From assembly GCA_900315205.1 (NCBI GenBank), contig OMYF01000013.1, positions 1-51,402 on the forward strand: a DNA stretch of 51,402 bases, in the 5' to 3' direction. The notes beneath the pieces were generated by a model that was not told the origin of the DNA, did no database searches, and saw only the letters and a list, made by a program, of their open reading frames with translations. Source of the DNA: an uncultured Acidaminococcus sp. (lineage in GTDB: Bacteria; Bacillota; Negativicutes; Acidaminococcales; Acidaminococcaceae). Numbering within the stretch: position 1 is the stretch's first letter; every line of letters begins with the position of its first letter. Below, in pieces: positions 16,901 through 27,102 of this stretch. The position numbers and the translations under genes were made by a program.

Positions 16901-17266
16901 TCACTTCTGATCCATCATCTTCTTCAGCAGCTTTGCCACTTTCTCCAGACGTGGATCCGGACTGTCTTCGCGGCGGCAGGCCTCCAGGAGATTCAGGGCG
17001 CTGCGCAGCTGGAAGCGGAGGTCTTCGTCCTTCTGCAGGATGTGCAGTTTCTCCTCATAATGCTCCAGGGTCTGTTCCGCCCGCTTCAGGAGGTCGTACA
17101 CCGCCTGGCGGCTGATGCCCTCGCTTTCCGCGATTTCCCCCAGGGACAGGTCATCATAGAAGTACTGTTCCATGATTTTCTGCTGTTTTTCCGTGAGCAG
17201 GCTGCCGTAAAAATCATACAGCCGCCCTACGCGGATCTTTTTCTCAAAAGTATCGTCTTCCTGCAT
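16901..17266 (-). CDS. ylxM: UPF0122 helix-turn-helix protein YlxM
   Basis: 121 residues (122 from the alternative ATG at 17269). Sigma-factor region-4-like [16 protein letters not shown] and [19 protein letters not shown]. In Gram-positive bacteria YlxM is linked to ffh and reported to affect SRP. Two tandem ATG codons overlap the upstream stop; the second is better spaced from GGGAG. C-terminal half is coiled coil. Confidence 0.93.
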   Translation of the reverse strand: MQEDDTFEKKIRVGRLYDFYGSLLTEKQQKIMEQYFYDDLSLGEIAESEGISRQAVYDLLKRAEQTLEHYEEKLHILQKDEDLRFQLRSALNLLEACRREDSPDPRLEKVAKLLKKMMDQK

Positions 17267-17736
17267 CATTTCTCCCGGCTTTCTGTATCCCCGGAAGGGT
17301 CATCGGAAGTGGCAAACAGATCCGCCTGTTCCGGAGCTCCGGGCTGTTTTTTCGGTGCCTTCGGCCTGGGAGCCGCCGGACGCCGCTTTTTCTTTTTTTC
17401 GGCAAAGAGGTTCCCGTCGTCATACGGGGATTTCCGGATCGCTTTCCCGTCCTTTGCCGTCACTTTCTTCCAGTCCAGCCTGTGCCGCGAATATTTTTTC
17501 AGGAGCGGACTGACAGGCCGTCTCTCCATGCCGTCATTTTCCAGTGCATAGGCCCGGGTGATCATTTTTCCCAGTGCCGCATTGACCCCATGGGCAGAAT
17601 ATTCCTGTACCAGCTCCTGGTATTCCCGGAGCAGTTCCGGATCCCGTCCCAGATACAGGAAGATCTCATCCGTAATCCGGCGGGTAAAGGCATCCAGGAC
17701 TTTCCGTCCCAGTCTTTCCACCTTCTTGTCATCCAT
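17266..17736 (-). CDS. Conserved hypothetical protein, basic C-terminal tail
   Basis: 156 residues, not recognised. Residues 1-75 are mostly helical and acidic ([18 protein letters not shown], then [15 protein letters not shown]). From about 110 the chain is low-complexity and rich in K, R, P and A ([18 protein letters not shown]), then acidic, so the tail is probably disordered and nucleic-acid-binding. An ATG at 17736 is used; a GTG three codons earlier is possible. It overlaps ylxM and follows thiE by 11 bp, so it is co-transcribed with both. Confidence 0.7.
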   Translation of the reverse strand: MDDKKVERLGRKVLDAFTRRITDEIFLYLGRDPELLREYQELVQEYSAHGVNAALGKMITRAYALENDGMERRPVSPLLKKYSRHRLDWKKVTAKDGKAIRKSPYDDGNLFAEKKKKRRPAAPRPKAPKKQPGAPEQADLFATSDDPSGDTESREK

Positions 17737-17747
17737 GGTGATCACCT

Positions 17748-18386
17748 TCAGCGGTTCTGCCGCTCCCTGTACAGTGCTTTCATCGTATCCACAGCGGCAC
17801 CGATATCATCCGCCCCAAGGATGGATGTGATCATGGCACAGCCGGCTGCACCGCAGTCCAGGACTTCCCCGTACTGGGGGATCCCGATGCCTCCGATACC
17901 GACGACGGGGATCGAGACAGCTCCGACGATGGCCCTGAATTCAGCAAGGCTCAGGTCCGTAGCATCTTTTTTGGTACTTGTCGGATAGAGTGCCCCGGCT
18001 CCCAGATAATCGGCGCCGCCTTTTTCCGCGGCGAGGGCTTCCGCAAGGTTATGGGCCGAAATGCCGATAATGGCATCCTTTCCCAGTTCCTTCCGGGCCT
18101 CCTGCAGCGTATCGTCGCTCTGGCCCAGATGGACACCGGCCGCCCCGATGGCCTTTGCCACTGCGATACGGTCATCGACGAGGAGCGGCACGCCATAGCG
18201 GTCACAGAGGGCCTTGACGCGGCGGCCTTCTTCTGCCACAGCTGCGTCGGGCAGGTTCTTTTCCCGCAGCTGGACAAGGGTCACGCCGTGCTGCAGGGCT
18301 TCCTCGATGGACGCATAGAAATCGCGCCCCTTTTTTTCCGTGACTTCCCGGTTCGTCACCAGGTAGATACTGTAATCCATATCCAT
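17748..18386 (-). CDS. thiE: Thiamine-phosphate synthase
   Basis: 212 residues, TIM barrel. It joins HMP pyrophosphate and thiazole phosphate to make thiamine phosphate. Family motifs: VQLREK, LLVDDR, GVHLGQSD, YLGAGALYPTSTKKDA and VVGIGGI. GGAG precedes the ATG. It lies 178 bp after thiM; the two with thiD form a salvage set, and no thiC or thiG is present here. Confidence 0.95.
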   Translation of the reverse strand: MDMDYSIYLVTNREVTEKKGRDFYASIEEALQHGVTLVQLREKNLPDAAVAEEGRRVKALCDRYGVPLLVDDRIAVAKAIGAAGVHLGQSDDTLQEARKELGKDAIIGISAHNLAEALAAEKGGADYLGAGALYPTSTKKDATDLSLAEFRAIVGAVSIPVVGIGGIGIPQYGEVLDCGAAGCAMITSILGADDIGAAVDTMKALYRERQNR

Positions 18387-18501
18387 CGCTCCACGCTCCT
18401 TTTGTTATCGCAGGAAAAATTCCATCGGCTCCGGAACATACCGGGCCTGCCGTCAGCCGGGGCGGCTGCAGGAAAGTACAGGCTGCTGCTCATGCGTATC
18501 C

Positions 18502-18522
18502 CCTGCTGCCTGCGGCAGCAGG
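18502..18522. other. Intergenic hairpin between thiM and thiE
   Basis: A 9-bp perfect stem, CCTGCTGCC and GGCAGCAGG, with a TGC loop. No T-run follows on either strand, so it is more likely an mRNA stem than a terminator. The rest of the 18387-18564 gap shows nothing more. Confidence 0.5.
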
Positions 18523-18564
18523 TTTCCGGCGGCGCGGAGGCTCTCCTTTCTGCCGCGCACGCCG

Positions 18565-19368
18565 CTACTCCAGGCTGCCCCGGAAACGGTCCGCCAGCAG
18601 GGACCCGTCATGACGGCCCAGGGCATCCATCAGGCAGGCCCTGAACGTACCCGGTCCCCGGCTGATCCGCTCGGCCTCCTCGGCGCTGACATTCATACAG
18701 GTCAGGGCCCACAGTGCCGCATAAAAAGGATCTTCCGCCACGGCCGCAGCCGCCCCCATCAGGGAACCCGTCATGCAGCCGCTGCCGGTGATCCTCGAAA
18801 GGTAAGGCGTTCCGTTGGCGGCCCGCGCAAGACGGGTGCCGTCGCTCACTGCGTCGACCGCACCGGTCACAGCCGCCACGCAGTGATACCTGGCCGCCAG
18901 GGCCCGGGCCAGCACTTCCGGATGCTCCTCCGAAGCGGAATCGACACCGCGGCCGCCCCCGTCAAGGGAAAGCAGCGCCCGGCTTTCCGCCGCGTTGCCC
19001 TTGAGGATGGTGACGCAGGAAAGGGCCAGGATCGCTTTTGCCGTTTCAAGCCGCAGGGACGAGCTCATGACCCCCACCGGGTCCAGGATGACCGGGATCC
19101 CGCGTCTGCCCGCAAGGGACGCTGCCGCAAGGAGTGCGTCCCGCTGGGCCAGATGGATGGTCCCCAGGTTGCAGACCAGGGCATCCGCCTGCGGAGCGAT
19201 CTCGGCCATTTCCGCCGGTTCGTCCGCCATCATCGGAGAGGCTCCGATGGCCAGTGCCGCATCGGCGCAGAAGCCCGCCGTGACGTAGTTCGTGATATGG
19301 TGGACCAGGGGCCGCCGGCTCCGGATAGCCTTCCCGATGTCCGTGAAAACTGCCCGCAGCGAGTCCAT
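18565..19368 (-). CDS. thiM: Hydroxyethylthiazole kinase
   Basis: 267 residues, ribokinase-like. It phosphorylates the thiazole alcohol for thiamine salvage. Family motifs: PLVHHITNYVT, NLGT near 68, LDPVG and the catalytic-site TGSGCMTGSL with its cysteine. The true ATG at 19368 overlaps the thiD stop by one base (TGATG) and GGGAGG lies 9 nt upstream; a longer in-frame extension inside thiD is rejected. Confidence 0.95.
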   Translation of the reverse strand: MDSLRAVFTDIGKAIRSRRPLVHHITNYVTAGFCADAALAIGASPMMADEPAEMAEIAPQADALVCNLGTIHLAQRDALLAAASLAGRRGIPVILDPVGVMSSSLRLETAKAILALSCVTILKGNAAESRALLSLDGGGRGVDSASEEHPEVLARALAARYHCVAAVTGAVDAVSDGTRLARAANGTPYLSRITGSGCMTGSLMGAAAAVAEDPFYAALWALTCMNVSAEEAERISRGPGTFRACLMDALGRHDGSLLADRFRGSLE

Positions 19369-20168
19369 CAGAAGAGTCCTCCCTTTTTGTACAGCTCCAC
19401 AAAATGATGGATCGGACCGTGCCCGTGTCCTACGGGCAGGCCGTTTTCGATGCCCAGGGCCACATAGGCCTTTGCCCGGCGGACGGATTCTTCGAGGGAA
19501 TTGCCCGCCGCCAGTTCGCTTGCCACGGCCGAAGACAGGCTGCAGCCCGTGCCATGGGTGTTCGGATTGTCGATATGCCGGCCCTTGAACCAGCACATGC
19601 GGCTCCCTTCCGCCAGCAGATCATCCGCTGTACCCGCCAGATGGCCGCCCTTCAGCAGCACGCTGCGGATGCCATGGGAAAGGATGGTCCCTGCCGCCTT
19701 TTCCATATCCTCCCGGGAATGGATCTTCTCTCCGGACAGGACCTCGCCCTCCATCAGGTTCGGTGTAATGACTGTCGCCAGCGGCAGCAGTTCCTCCATC
19801 AGGGTGCCGCGCGCATCCGCTTCGAGCAGATAGGCGCCGCTCGTCGCCACCATGACGGGATCCACGACAAGGAACCGGGGCTGCCACTGCTTCATTTTTT
19901 CGGCAATGACATGGATGGTCGCTGCTGTGGAGACCATCCCCACTTTGACGGCATCGACCCGGATATCGGAAAAGACAGCATCAATCTGGGCTGCCACCAC
20001 ATCGGGATCCATGTTCTGGATCGCCGTGACACCCGTCGTATTCTGCGCGGTCACAGCCGTAATGACGCTCATGCCATAGCATCCGTGGGCAGCAAAGGTC
20101 TTCAGGTCAGCCTGGATCCCGGCTCCTCCGGAAGAATCGGAGCCGGCAATGGTCAGCAGATGTTTCAT
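19368..20168 (-). CDS. thiD: Hydroxymethylpyrimidine/phosphomethylpyrimidine kinase
   Basis: 266 residues, ribokinase fold. It phosphorylates HMP and HMP phosphate. Motifs: [30 protein letters not shown] and [12 protein letters not shown] with the anion-hole glycines. First gene of thiD-thiM-thiE. Its leader after the tkt terminator is only about 47 nt, too short for a TPP riboswitch, which is unusual for a thi operon. Confidence 0.95.
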   Translation of the reverse strand: MKHLLTIAGSDSSGGAGIQADLKTFAAHGCYGMSVITAVTAQNTTGVTAIQNMDPDVVAAQIDAVFSDIRVDAVKVGMVSTAATIHVIAEKMKQWQPRFLVVDPVMVATSGAYLLEADARGTLMEELLPLATVITPNLMEGEVLSGEKIHSREDMEKAAGTILSHGIRSVLLKGGHLAGTADDLLAEGSRMCWFKGRHIDNPNTHGTGCSLSSAVASELAAGNSLEESVRRAKAYVALGIENGLPVGHGHGPIHHFVELYKKGGLF

Positions 20169-20183
20169 TTTTCACCACTCCTT

Positions 20184-20215
20184 TTGCGGATATACAAATT
20201 GCGGATATATACAAA
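20184..20215. repeat. Tandem direct repeat in the thiD leader
   Basis: TTGCGGATATACAAA (20184-20198) is followed directly by TTGCGGATATATACAAA (20199-20215); they differ by one inserted AT. They fill the gap between the tkt terminator and the thiD ribosome site and may be operator sites or include a -10 (TATATA). Confidence 0.7.
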
Positions 20216-20246
20216 AGCGCTCTGTCCACACTGCCGGACAGAGCGC
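20211..20246 (-). terminator. Intrinsic terminator of tkt
   Basis: An 11-bp perfect stem, GCGCTCTGTCC with GGACAGAGCGC, an 8-nt loop, then TTTTGTAT on the minus strand. Starts 6 bp past the tkt stop. Confidence 0.88.
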
Positions 20247-20252
20247 CTGTCT

Positions 20253-22241
20253 TTACTTCAGTTTCCGTACCATGTCAACTACATGCTCGACAGTGAAGCC
20301 AAATTCTTCATACACTTTTTTACCCGGGGCGGAAGCGCCGAACCGGCTGATGCCGAGGACCCGGTCATCACTTCCGGTATAACGGGCCCAGCCTGTCGGG
20401 ACGCCGGCTTCCAGGGCGATGCAGGGCACGCCTTTGGGAAGGACACGGCGCTTGTACGCCGCACTCTGCGCCTCGAAAAGATCCCAGCTGGGCATGGACA
20501 CGACCTGCACGCCGATGCGGCGGGCAGCCAGTGCCTTCTGCGCAGCCAGTGCCAGATGGACCTCACTGCCCGTGGCGATCAGGACAGCCTTCATCTTTTC
20601 CCTGGGCGACGGGCTCAGGATATAAGCGCCTTTTTCCACGCCTTTGGCGATGACCCTGGCATATTCATGCAGGACGGGCAGTCCCTGGCGGGTCAAAAGG
20701 AGACAGGTCGGTTTGTCTTTGGTCTCGCAGGCGATCTTCCATGCTGCCGCCGTCTCCAGAGCATCGGCCGGACGCAGGACGGAGACATTCGGGATCAGCC
20801 GCAGGCTCATGGTCTGTTCAATGGGCTGATGGGTCGGTCCGTCTTCGCCGACATAGATGCTGTCATGGGTGAAGATGAACTTGCTGCCGATGCCCATCAG
20901 GGCCGCCATACGGATGGCCGGACGCATGAAGTCCGCAAAGACCAGGAAGGTCGCTCCGAACGGGATGAAGCCGCCGTGCAGATACAGGCCGTTCACGATG
21001 CAGCCCATGGCGTGCTCGCGGATGCCGAAGTGGATATTGCGGCCTGTCCGGTCTTCGGCCGAGACAAAATTGTATTTCTTGAGGACGGTCTTGTTCGAAG
21101 GCCCCAGATCGGCGCTGCCGCCCGTCAGTGCGGGCAGGGCATCAGCCAGTTCCTGCAGCAGCGTGCCCGAAGCGGCACGCGTCGCCACGCTTTCGACGCC
21201 GTCGAAGACTTTGAAGAGCGCTTTCAGATCGAGATCCGTTTTACCGTCCAGACGGTCCTGCAGTTCTGCTGCCAGTTCCGGATAGGCTTCCGTATATTTC
21301 GCAGCAAGTTCCTTCCATGCTGCTTCTGCTTTTTCCCCGGCTGCAGCCTTGCTTTCAAAATGTTTCCTGACTTTGGAAGGCACGTAGAAAGAGCGGTCCG
21401 GATTCCAGCCCGCAGCCTTCTTCGTCTCTGCCACGCCCTCTGCTCCGAGCGGCTCGCCGTGAGCGCTGGCCATATCCTGGCGGGGGCTGCCGAAGCCGAT
21501 ATGGGTCGGCACGATGATCAGGGTCGGATGCGTCTTGTCCGCTTTGGCTTTTTCAATGGCTGCGGCCAGTTCGTCCACATCCTCCGACGTGGATACGCGC
21601 AGCACGCTCCAGCCATATGCCTCGAAGCGGGCGCCCACATCTTCCCGGAATGTACCCTTCGTATCGCCCTCGATCGTGATGTGGTTGTCATCATAGAGGA
21701 AGATCAGCTTGCCCAGTCCCAGCGTACCGGCCAGGGAAGCCGCCTCGGAAGCGACGCCTTCCATCTGGTCGCCGTCGGACGTGATGCCGAACGTGTAATG
21801 GTCGACGATGGGATAGCCTTCCTTATTATAGCGGGCCGCCAGCAGCGCTTCGCCGAGGGCCATGCCCACGGCCATGGCAAACCCGTGCCCCAGCGGTCCC
21901 GTGGAGAGATCGACACCCGGCGTCACACCGTACTCGGGATGGCCCGGTGTCAGGGAACCCCACTGCCGGAACTGTTTCAGATCGTCAAGAGAAATCCCGT
22001 ACCCTGCCAGATGCAGCATGGCATAGAGCAAAGCGGAGCCATGGCCGGGGGACAGGACGAAACGGTCGCGGTTGAACCAGGCGGGATCCGCCGGATTGTA
22101 ATGCATGAAGCGGTCCCACAGCGTGTACATCAAAGGGGCTGTCCCAAGGGGCAGGCCCGGATGGCCGGAGTTGGCAGCCTGGACTTCATCGATGGACAGG
22201 AAGCGCAGCGTCTGGATGCTCTCTTCATCAATCTTTTTCAT
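20253..22241 (-). CDS. tkt: Transketolase
   Basis: 662 residues, full length with the N-terminal thiamine-diphosphate domain ([27 protein letters not shown]), the Pyr domain ([33 protein letters not shown]) and the C-terminal domain. It transfers two-carbon units in the pentose phosphate pathway. GAGGAGAGAG precedes the ATG; own promoter at 22301-22329 and own terminator, so monocistronic. Its cofactor is the product of the adjacent thiamine salvage genes. Confidence 0.97.
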   Translation of the reverse strand: MKKIDEESIQTLRFLSIDEVQAANSGHPGLPLGTAPLMYTLWDRFMHYNPADPAWFNRDRFVLSPGHGSALLYAMLHLAGYGISLDDLKQFRQWGSLTPGHPEYGVTPGVDLSTGPLGHGFAMAVGMALGEALLAARYNKEGYPIVDHYTFGITSDGDQMEGVASEAASLAGTLGLGKLIFLYDDNHITIEGDTKGTFREDVGARFEAYGWSVLRVSTSEDVDELAAAIEKAKADKTHPTLIIVPTHIGFGSPRQDMASAHGEPLGAEGVAETKKAAGWNPDRSFYVPSKVRKHFESKAAAGEKAEAAWKELAAKYTEAYPELAAELQDRLDGKTDLDLKALFKVFDGVESVATRAASGTLLQELADALPALTGGSADLGPSNKTVLKKYNFVSAEDRTGRNIHFGIREHAMGCIVNGLYLHGGFIPFGATFLVFADFMRPAIRMAALMGIGSKFIFTHDSIYVGEDGPTHQPIEQTMSLRLIPNVSVLRPADALETAAAWKIACETKDKPTCLLLTRQGLPVLHEYARVIAKGVEKGAYILSPSPREKMKAVLIATGSEVHLALAAQKALAARRIGVQVVSMPSWDLFEAQSAAYKRRVLPKGVPCIALEAGVPTGWARYTGSDDRVLGISRFGASAPGKKVYEEFGFTVEHVVDMVRKLK

Positions 22242-22300
22242 GGAAGTTCTCTCTCCTCATATACGGTAAAACCTGATTTTATTGACAGATATCTAGTCTG

Positions 22301-22329
22301 ATTATAGGCTATTTGATGCTTTTTCGCAA
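22301..22329 (-). promoter_or_regulatory. Promoter for tkt
   Basis: The minus strand reads TTGCGA, 17 nt, TATAAT, about 60 bp before the tkt ATG. A moderately strong sigma-70 match. Confidence 0.78.
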
Positions 22330-22446
22330 GAAAAGCAGGCATATGCGTCCGGCACGGGAGCAAAGCACGGGAAAGGAGGAATATGCGGCCAAAAGCACGG
22401 TCCCTTCCGCGGCACAGCTGCGTACTGCCGCGGGTATCTTACGGAC

Positions 22447-22481
22447 AAAGCAGGGGCTGCCGCTTCCGCGCCAGCCCCTGC
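22447..22481 (-). terminator. Terminator of the EF-G-like gene
   Basis: A 10-bp perfect stem (GCAGGGGCTG and CAGCCCCTGC) with a 12-nt loop, followed on the minus strand by TTTGT. Short T-run but directly after the stop at 22494. Confidence 0.68.
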
Positions 22482-22493
22482 AGTGTGCCTTAC

Positions 22494-24566
22494 TTATGCT
22501 TTTTTCCGGTTCTTCCGTTCTGCGATGATCTTTTCCGCAGTCCGGGCCGGCACATCTTCGTAATGGTCGAACTTCATTTCAAAGGTACCCGTTCCCTGGG
22601 TCAGGGCGCGCAGATCCACAGCATAATCGAGGATCTCCGCATAGGGCACCTGGGCCTTCACGCAGGCCCGTCCGTCCTCTTCGGACTGCATGCCCAGGAT
22701 CCGGCCGCGTTTGCCGTTCAGGTCGGAAATGATGTCGCCCGTGACGCGCTCGTCGCAGTAGACGTCCAGGTTGTAGTACGGTTCCATCAGGACCGGCTTT
22801 GCCTGCTCGCAGCCTTTCTGGAAAGCCATGTGCGAAGCCACTTTGAAGGCCATTTCCGAAGAGTCCACCGTATGGTAGGAACCGTCAAGGAGCGTGATCT
22901 TGAGATCCACTACAGGATATCCCGCAAGGACACCTTCCTGGATGGCTTCCCGCATGCCCTTTTCCACGGCCGGGATGTACTGCCGGGGCACGGCGCCGCC
23001 AAAGATCTTATCCTCGAAGACGAAGCCGGATCCGGGCGGCAGCGGTTCCATGCGGATGACCACATGGCCGTACTGACCATGGCCGCCGGTCTGTTTCTTG
23101 TATTTGCCTTCGACTTCGACCGTGCCGCGGATGGTTTCCTTATATTCGATCATGGGCGGCCGCAGTTCCGCTTCGACGCCGAACTTACGGGTCATCCGTT
23201 CCATGACGATTTCCAGATGCTGGTCGCCCATGCCGCTGATCAGCAGTTCCTTGGTGACGGGATTGCGGGCCACGATGATGGTGGGATCTTCATCCATCAG
23301 GCGGTTCAGGGCCGCCGTGATCTTTTCCTCATCGCCCTTTTTCTTCGGATAGATCGCCCGGCTGTACATGGGCAGCGGGAAATTGATGGGCTTGAAGACG
23401 ACGGGATTGTTCTTGTCGCTCAGCGTATCGCCCGTCGCCGTGTACTGCAGGCGGGAGATGACGCCGATATCGCCGGCGACGATCTTTTTCATCGGGATCT
23501 GGGTCTTGCCGCGCATCGTGAATACGGATCCGACTTTTTCCATTTCTTCCCGGCTTGCATTATAGACGGAGCTGTCGCTCGAAATGACGCCGGAAAAGAC
23601 ACGGACAAAGCTCAGCCGTCCCACGAACGGATCGGCCATGGTCTTAAAGACGAGTGCCGCCATCGGGGCGTTGGCATCGCGCCGTTCCGTCTTGCCCGTG
23701 GCCAGGTTCTCCACTTCGAACTCGTTCAGCACGGCCGGGAACGTATAGTTGACGATGGCGTTGAGGCACCGGCCGAGGCCGATGTTCTTGAAGGCACTGC
23801 CGCAGAGGACCGGGAAGATGATCCCTTCACGGATGCCCTTGACGAGGCATCTCATGATGGTATCGTCGGAGATCTCCTCACCTTCCAGATATTTTTCCAT
23901 GACCTCATCATCAGCTTCGACGGCGGCCTCGACCATCTTCGTATGGGCGTCCTCCACCCAGTCCTTCATGTCAGCGGGCACTTCGATCTCATCGGCGCCG
24001 TTGCCGTTGCCGCGGTACGCTTTCTGATTGAAGACATCGATGACGCCGCAGAAATTCTCCTCCTTGCCGAGCGGGAGTTCGAGCGGCAGGATCTTCTTGC
24101 CGCCGATCTTGGCGCGCAGGTTATCCAGGATATTGTCATAATCCGCGTTCTCACGGTCCATCTTATTGACGAAGATCAGCCGGGGCAGCCCCACTTCCTC
24201 CGCCAGCTTCCAGCACTGTTCCGTACCGATCTGGACACCGCTCGTGGCGCTTACGACGATGAGCACGCTGTCCACAGCACGGAAAGCACCCTTGACTTCG
24301 GCGACGAAATCGGCAAAGCCCGGCGTATCGATGAAGTTGATCTTGACGCCTTCCCACTCCAGAGGGGCCAGCGTAGCGCTTACGGATACACCGCGTTTGA
24401 TTTCTTCCGGCTCAAAATCCGTAGTGGTCTGTCCGTCTTCCACCTTGCACATCCGGCTGATCGTATGGCTGCGGTAGAGCAGAGCCTCCGTCAGCGAGGT
24501 AGTGCCGGCGCCGCCGTGTCCGACAATCGCTACGTTTCTGATTAAATCACCTGTATACTCTTTCAC
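22494..24566 (-). CDS. EF-G-like translational GTPase (paralogue) with altered P-loop
   Basis: 690 residues aligned along the whole EF-G domain set: G domain (about 8-270, with DTPGF and NKMD), domain II, III, IV and V. It belongs to the EF-G-like paralogue group, not the str-operon fusA. The G1 loop reads GHGGAGTTSL, where canonical EF-G has GHxDAGKTT: the phosphate-binding lysine is threonine (codon ACT). Switch I reads RGVSVSA instead of RGITI. This may weaken GTP binding or hydrolysis. Strong GGGGG ribosome site. Stand-alone between recG and tkt. Confidence 0.85.
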   Translation of the reverse strand: MKEYTGDLIRNVAIVGHGGAGTTSLTEALLYRSHTISRMCKVEDGQTTTDFEPEEIKRGVSVSATLAPLEWEGVKINFIDTPGFADFVAEVKGAFRAVDSVLIVVSATSGVQIGTEQCWKLAEEVGLPRLIFVNKMDRENADYDNILDNLRAKIGGKKILPLELPLGKEENFCGVIDVFNQKAYRGNGNGADEIEVPADMKDWVEDAHTKMVEAAVEADDEVMEKYLEGEEISDDTIMRCLVKGIREGIIFPVLCGSAFKNIGLGRCLNAIVNYTFPAVLNEFEVENLATGKTERRDANAPMAALVFKTMADPFVGRLSFVRVFSGVISSDSSVYNASREEMEKVGSVFTMRGKTQIPMKKIVAGDIGVISRLQYTATGDTLSDKNNPVVFKPINFPLPMYSRAIYPKKKGDEEKITAALNRLMDEDPTIIVARNPVTKELLISGMGDQHLEIVMERMTRKFGVEAELRPPMIEYKETIRGTVEVEGKYKKQTGGHGQYGHVVIRMEPLPPGSGFVFEDKIFGGAVPRQYIPAVEKGMREAIQEGVLAGYPVVDLKITLLDGSYHTVDSSEMAFKVASHMAFQKGCEQAKPVLMEPYYNLDVYCDERVTGDIISDLNGKRGRILGMQSEEDGRACVKAQVPYAEILDYAVDLRALTQGTGTFEMKFDHYEDVPARTAEKIIAERKNRKKA

Positions 24567-24667
24567 GTTAGAGCCCCCTTTATGCTAAAGTTCAAAGTTT
24601 GTTGATATCTTTTTTCGCTGATTTCTTGGAATTTTCCTTCTTTTTTATCCAAACTTCCCGGGAAGAT

Positions 24668-24715
24668 CGAAAAAGGGCCGATTTCTGTAATAGAAGATAC
24701 AGAATCTGGCCCTTT
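24668..24715 (-). terminator. Intrinsic terminator of recG
   Basis: Outer arms AAAGGGCC and GGCCCTTT enclose a further paired region (GATTCTGTA with TACAGAAATC); the minus strand continues TTTTTCG. Lies about 80 bp past the recG stop. Confidence 0.8.
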
Positions 24716-24795
24716 GCGTTCCCGTCCCATCCTGCCCCGGGCAGAAAAGCCGCCGCTGCCGTGCGGAATCTTTTCCCGTCCCGCCGGAACGGATT

Positions 24796-26862
24796 TCAGA
24801 CATTGAAGATCTGTTCGAACCGCGCGTCGAACTGAGTGTGCGTGACGGCTTCCAGCACCTGCCGGCGGGATTCGGGCCGGGCCATGGCCTCTTTGGCAAA
24901 AGCCCGGGCTTCCACCAGGGCATCCGTATCCCGCAGGATATCGGCGATGTACAGATCCGGCAGCCCGTGCTGGCGTTCGCCGAACAGCTGGCCGGCACCG
25001 CGCAGTTCCATATCCTTTTCGGCAAGGAGGAAGCCGTCGCTGCAGCTGTGCATGATCTGCAGCCGTTCCAGGGTCTGCGGATTGGAAGACCCCGTCAGGA
25101 GCACACAGTAGGACTGGCTGCTCCCCCGTCCGACACGGCCGCGGAGCTGATGCATCTGCGCCAGTCCGAAGCGGTCCGCGCCCTCGATCACCATCAGGGT
25201 GGCATTGGGCACGTTCACACCGACTTCGATGACGGTCGTGGCAATGAGGACTTTGGTCCTGCCGCTGACGAAATCGGCCATGACCTTTTCTTTTTCCTCC
25301 GCTTTGAGCCGTCCGTGCAGGAGTCCGCAGGGGATCCCTTTGAGATACGTCGCTGTCAGTTCTTCATACAGATCCGAGGCAGCCTTGGCGTCGACCGCAT
25401 CCGAACCTTCGATGAGCGGAGCCACCACATAGGCCTGATGCCCCTCCCGGACCTGATGGATCAGCCCCTGGTAGACAGCGGCCCGTTTGCTGTCCGGATA
25501 ACAGAGCGTCCGGATGGGCTTGCGTCCCGGCGGCAGCCCCTTCATCAGGGACACGTCAAGATCCCCGTAGACCGTCAGCGCCAGGGTGCGGGGAATGGGC
25601 GTCGCCGTCATGACCAGGACATGCGGCGCATACTGGGACTTGGCGGACAGTGCGGCCCGCTGCTGCACGCCAAAACGGTGCTGTTCGTCCGTGATGGCAA
25701 GGGCCAGGGAATGGAACACGACTTTGTCCTGGATCAGGGCATACGTGCCCACGACAGCCTGGATCGTGCCGTCAGCCAGCCCTTCCAGCACGTCCCGCCG
25801 CCGGGCCTGGCTCAGGCTCCCCGTGAGGAGCGCCGTGCGGATGCCCGCCGGCTCGAGGACTTTCTGCATTTCCTCGTAATGCTGTTCCGCCAGGATTTCC
25901 GTCGGTGCCATCATGCACCCCTGGAAACCGTTTTCCGCGGTCTTGGCAAGGGCCAGGATGGCAATGGCCGTCTTGCCCGAGCCGACATCGCCCTGGAGCA
26001 GGCGGTTCATCGGTTCCGGGCTTTCCATGTCATCCTGGATCTCCTGCCAGGCCTTCTGCTGGCTCGCCGTCAGCGCAAAGCCGAGCTGCCGGAGGACAGC
26101 CTCCACCATGCTCCCGCTGCGGGCCATCTTGATCCCCCGGCTTTCCTGTTTTACCTGGGCCCGGTGATAGAGGAGCCCGCACTGGATGAAGTACAGTTCC
26201 TCAAAGATGAACCGGCGCCGGGCGGCTTCCAGTTTGGCAAAACTCTCGGGAAAATGGATATTGCACAGCGCCTCGTAGCGGCCGGGGAACTGCTTGCGGC
26301 GGAGGATCCACTCAGGCAGACACTCCGGCAGTTCCTGTGAGGCCAGTGCAAGCGCCCGGCGTACGGCACTGCGCATGTCCTTCTGGGTCAGACTGCCCGT
26401 CAGGGCATACGTCGGCAGGATGCCCGGAGCCTTCTGCGGCTTGTTCGGATCGACCTTCGTGACAACCGCCCCGGTCACCGCTTTGGCCGTACGTCCCGGG
26501 GCCACCCGGCCGATGACTAGGACCGTGTCCCCGTTCTTGTAATACCGGGCGGCATAGCGCTGCGCCCCGAAGAGGAAAATCTCTGCGAAGGCTGTGCCGT
26601 CACCCACGACGAGCGTCGCGTAGGCCGCTCCGCGGGCACTGCGGCGCCGGGTCACACGGGCCACCCGGCCTTCAAAGAGCTGCATGCTCCCGTCCGCAGC
26701 AAGGCCGGAGATCGGCCTGATCTGCGAATAATCCAGATAACACCCCTGCCGGGGATAATGATTCAGCAGATCCCCGACGGTCTCGATATTCAATGTCTTG
26801 AAATCCTGTGCCTTTTTAGGCCCGATCCCTTTCAGTGAGGTAACCGGTTCCTTCCACCACAT
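24796..26862 (-). CDS. recG: ATP-dependent DNA helicase RecG
   Basis: 688 residues. Wedge/OB domain in the N-terminal third, then helicase lobes with Walker [10 protein letters not shown] (near 290), DEQH box (ITDEQHRFG), TATPIPRT and [10 protein letters not shown]. It remodels stalled forks and Holliday junctions. The ATG at 26862 has GGAG; an upstream ATG 39 codons earlier lacks a site and gives non-family sequence. Confidence 0.96.
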   Translation of the reverse strand: MWWKEPVTSLKGIGPKKAQDFKTLNIETVGDLLNHYPRQGCYLDYSQIRPISGLAADGSMQLFEGRVARVTRRRSARGAAYATLVVGDGTAFAEIFLFGAQRYAARYYKNGDTVLVIGRVAPGRTAKAVTGAVVTKVDPNKPQKAPGILPTYALTGSLTQKDMRSAVRRALALASQELPECLPEWILRRKQFPGRYEALCNIHFPESFAKLEAARRRFIFEELYFIQCGLLYHRAQVKQESRGIKMARSGSMVEAVLRQLGFALTASQQKAWQEIQDDMESPEPMNRLLQGDVGSGKTAIAILALAKTAENGFQGCMMAPTEILAEQHYEEMQKVLEPAGIRTALLTGSLSQARRRDVLEGLADGTIQAVVGTYALIQDKVVFHSLALAITDEQHRFGVQQRAALSAKSQYAPHVLVMTATPIPRTLALTVYGDLDVSLMKGLPPGRKPIRTLCYPDSKRAAVYQGLIHQVREGHQAYVVAPLIEGSDAVDAKAASDLYEELTATYLKGIPCGLLHGRLKAEEKEKVMADFVSGRTKVLIATTVIEVGVNVPNATLMVIEGADRFGLAQMHQLRGRVGRGSSQSYCVLLTGSSNPQTLERLQIMHSCSDGFLLAEKDMELRGAGQLFGERQHGLPDLYIADILRDTDALVEARAFAKEAMARPESRRQVLEAVTHTQFDARFEQIFNV

Positions 26863-27022
26863 AGCTTCATCTCCTGACAAATAAGGCGGAACCGGGTGCC
26901 CGCCCTGTGGATATGCGTTTCTGTCCGCTGCCGCGGCCGTCCCTGCCCGCAGCAGTATCCTGCGCATTTTGCGGCCCATTTCCGCGCCGCTTTTTCCGGA
27001 GACAGTTCCGTTTATTTTTTAC

Positions 27023-27052
27023 TTGCAACTTTTGGTACGTTTGTGTTAGAAT
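27023..27052 (+). promoter_or_regulatory. Promoter for rpmB
   Basis: Plus strand TTGCAA, 18 nt, TAGAAT, about 45 bp before the rpmB ribosome site AAGGAGGTG. Confidence 0.75.
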
Positions 27053-27102
27053 ACTTACATTGAGTTTAAAAGCATTGCCTATAACTAGAAGGAGGTGGGA
27101 CC

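Noticed and set aside
20169-20252. TPP riboswitch before thiD
   Set aside because: Gap is too short and has none of the conserved CTGAGA or ACCTGATCTGG elements.
19404-24545. Very long plus-strand open frames opposite thiD, tkt and the EF-G-like gene (965 and 720 codons)
   Set aside because: They are exact antisense of well-recognised genes, arise from GC-rich third positions, and show no family motifs or ribosome sites.
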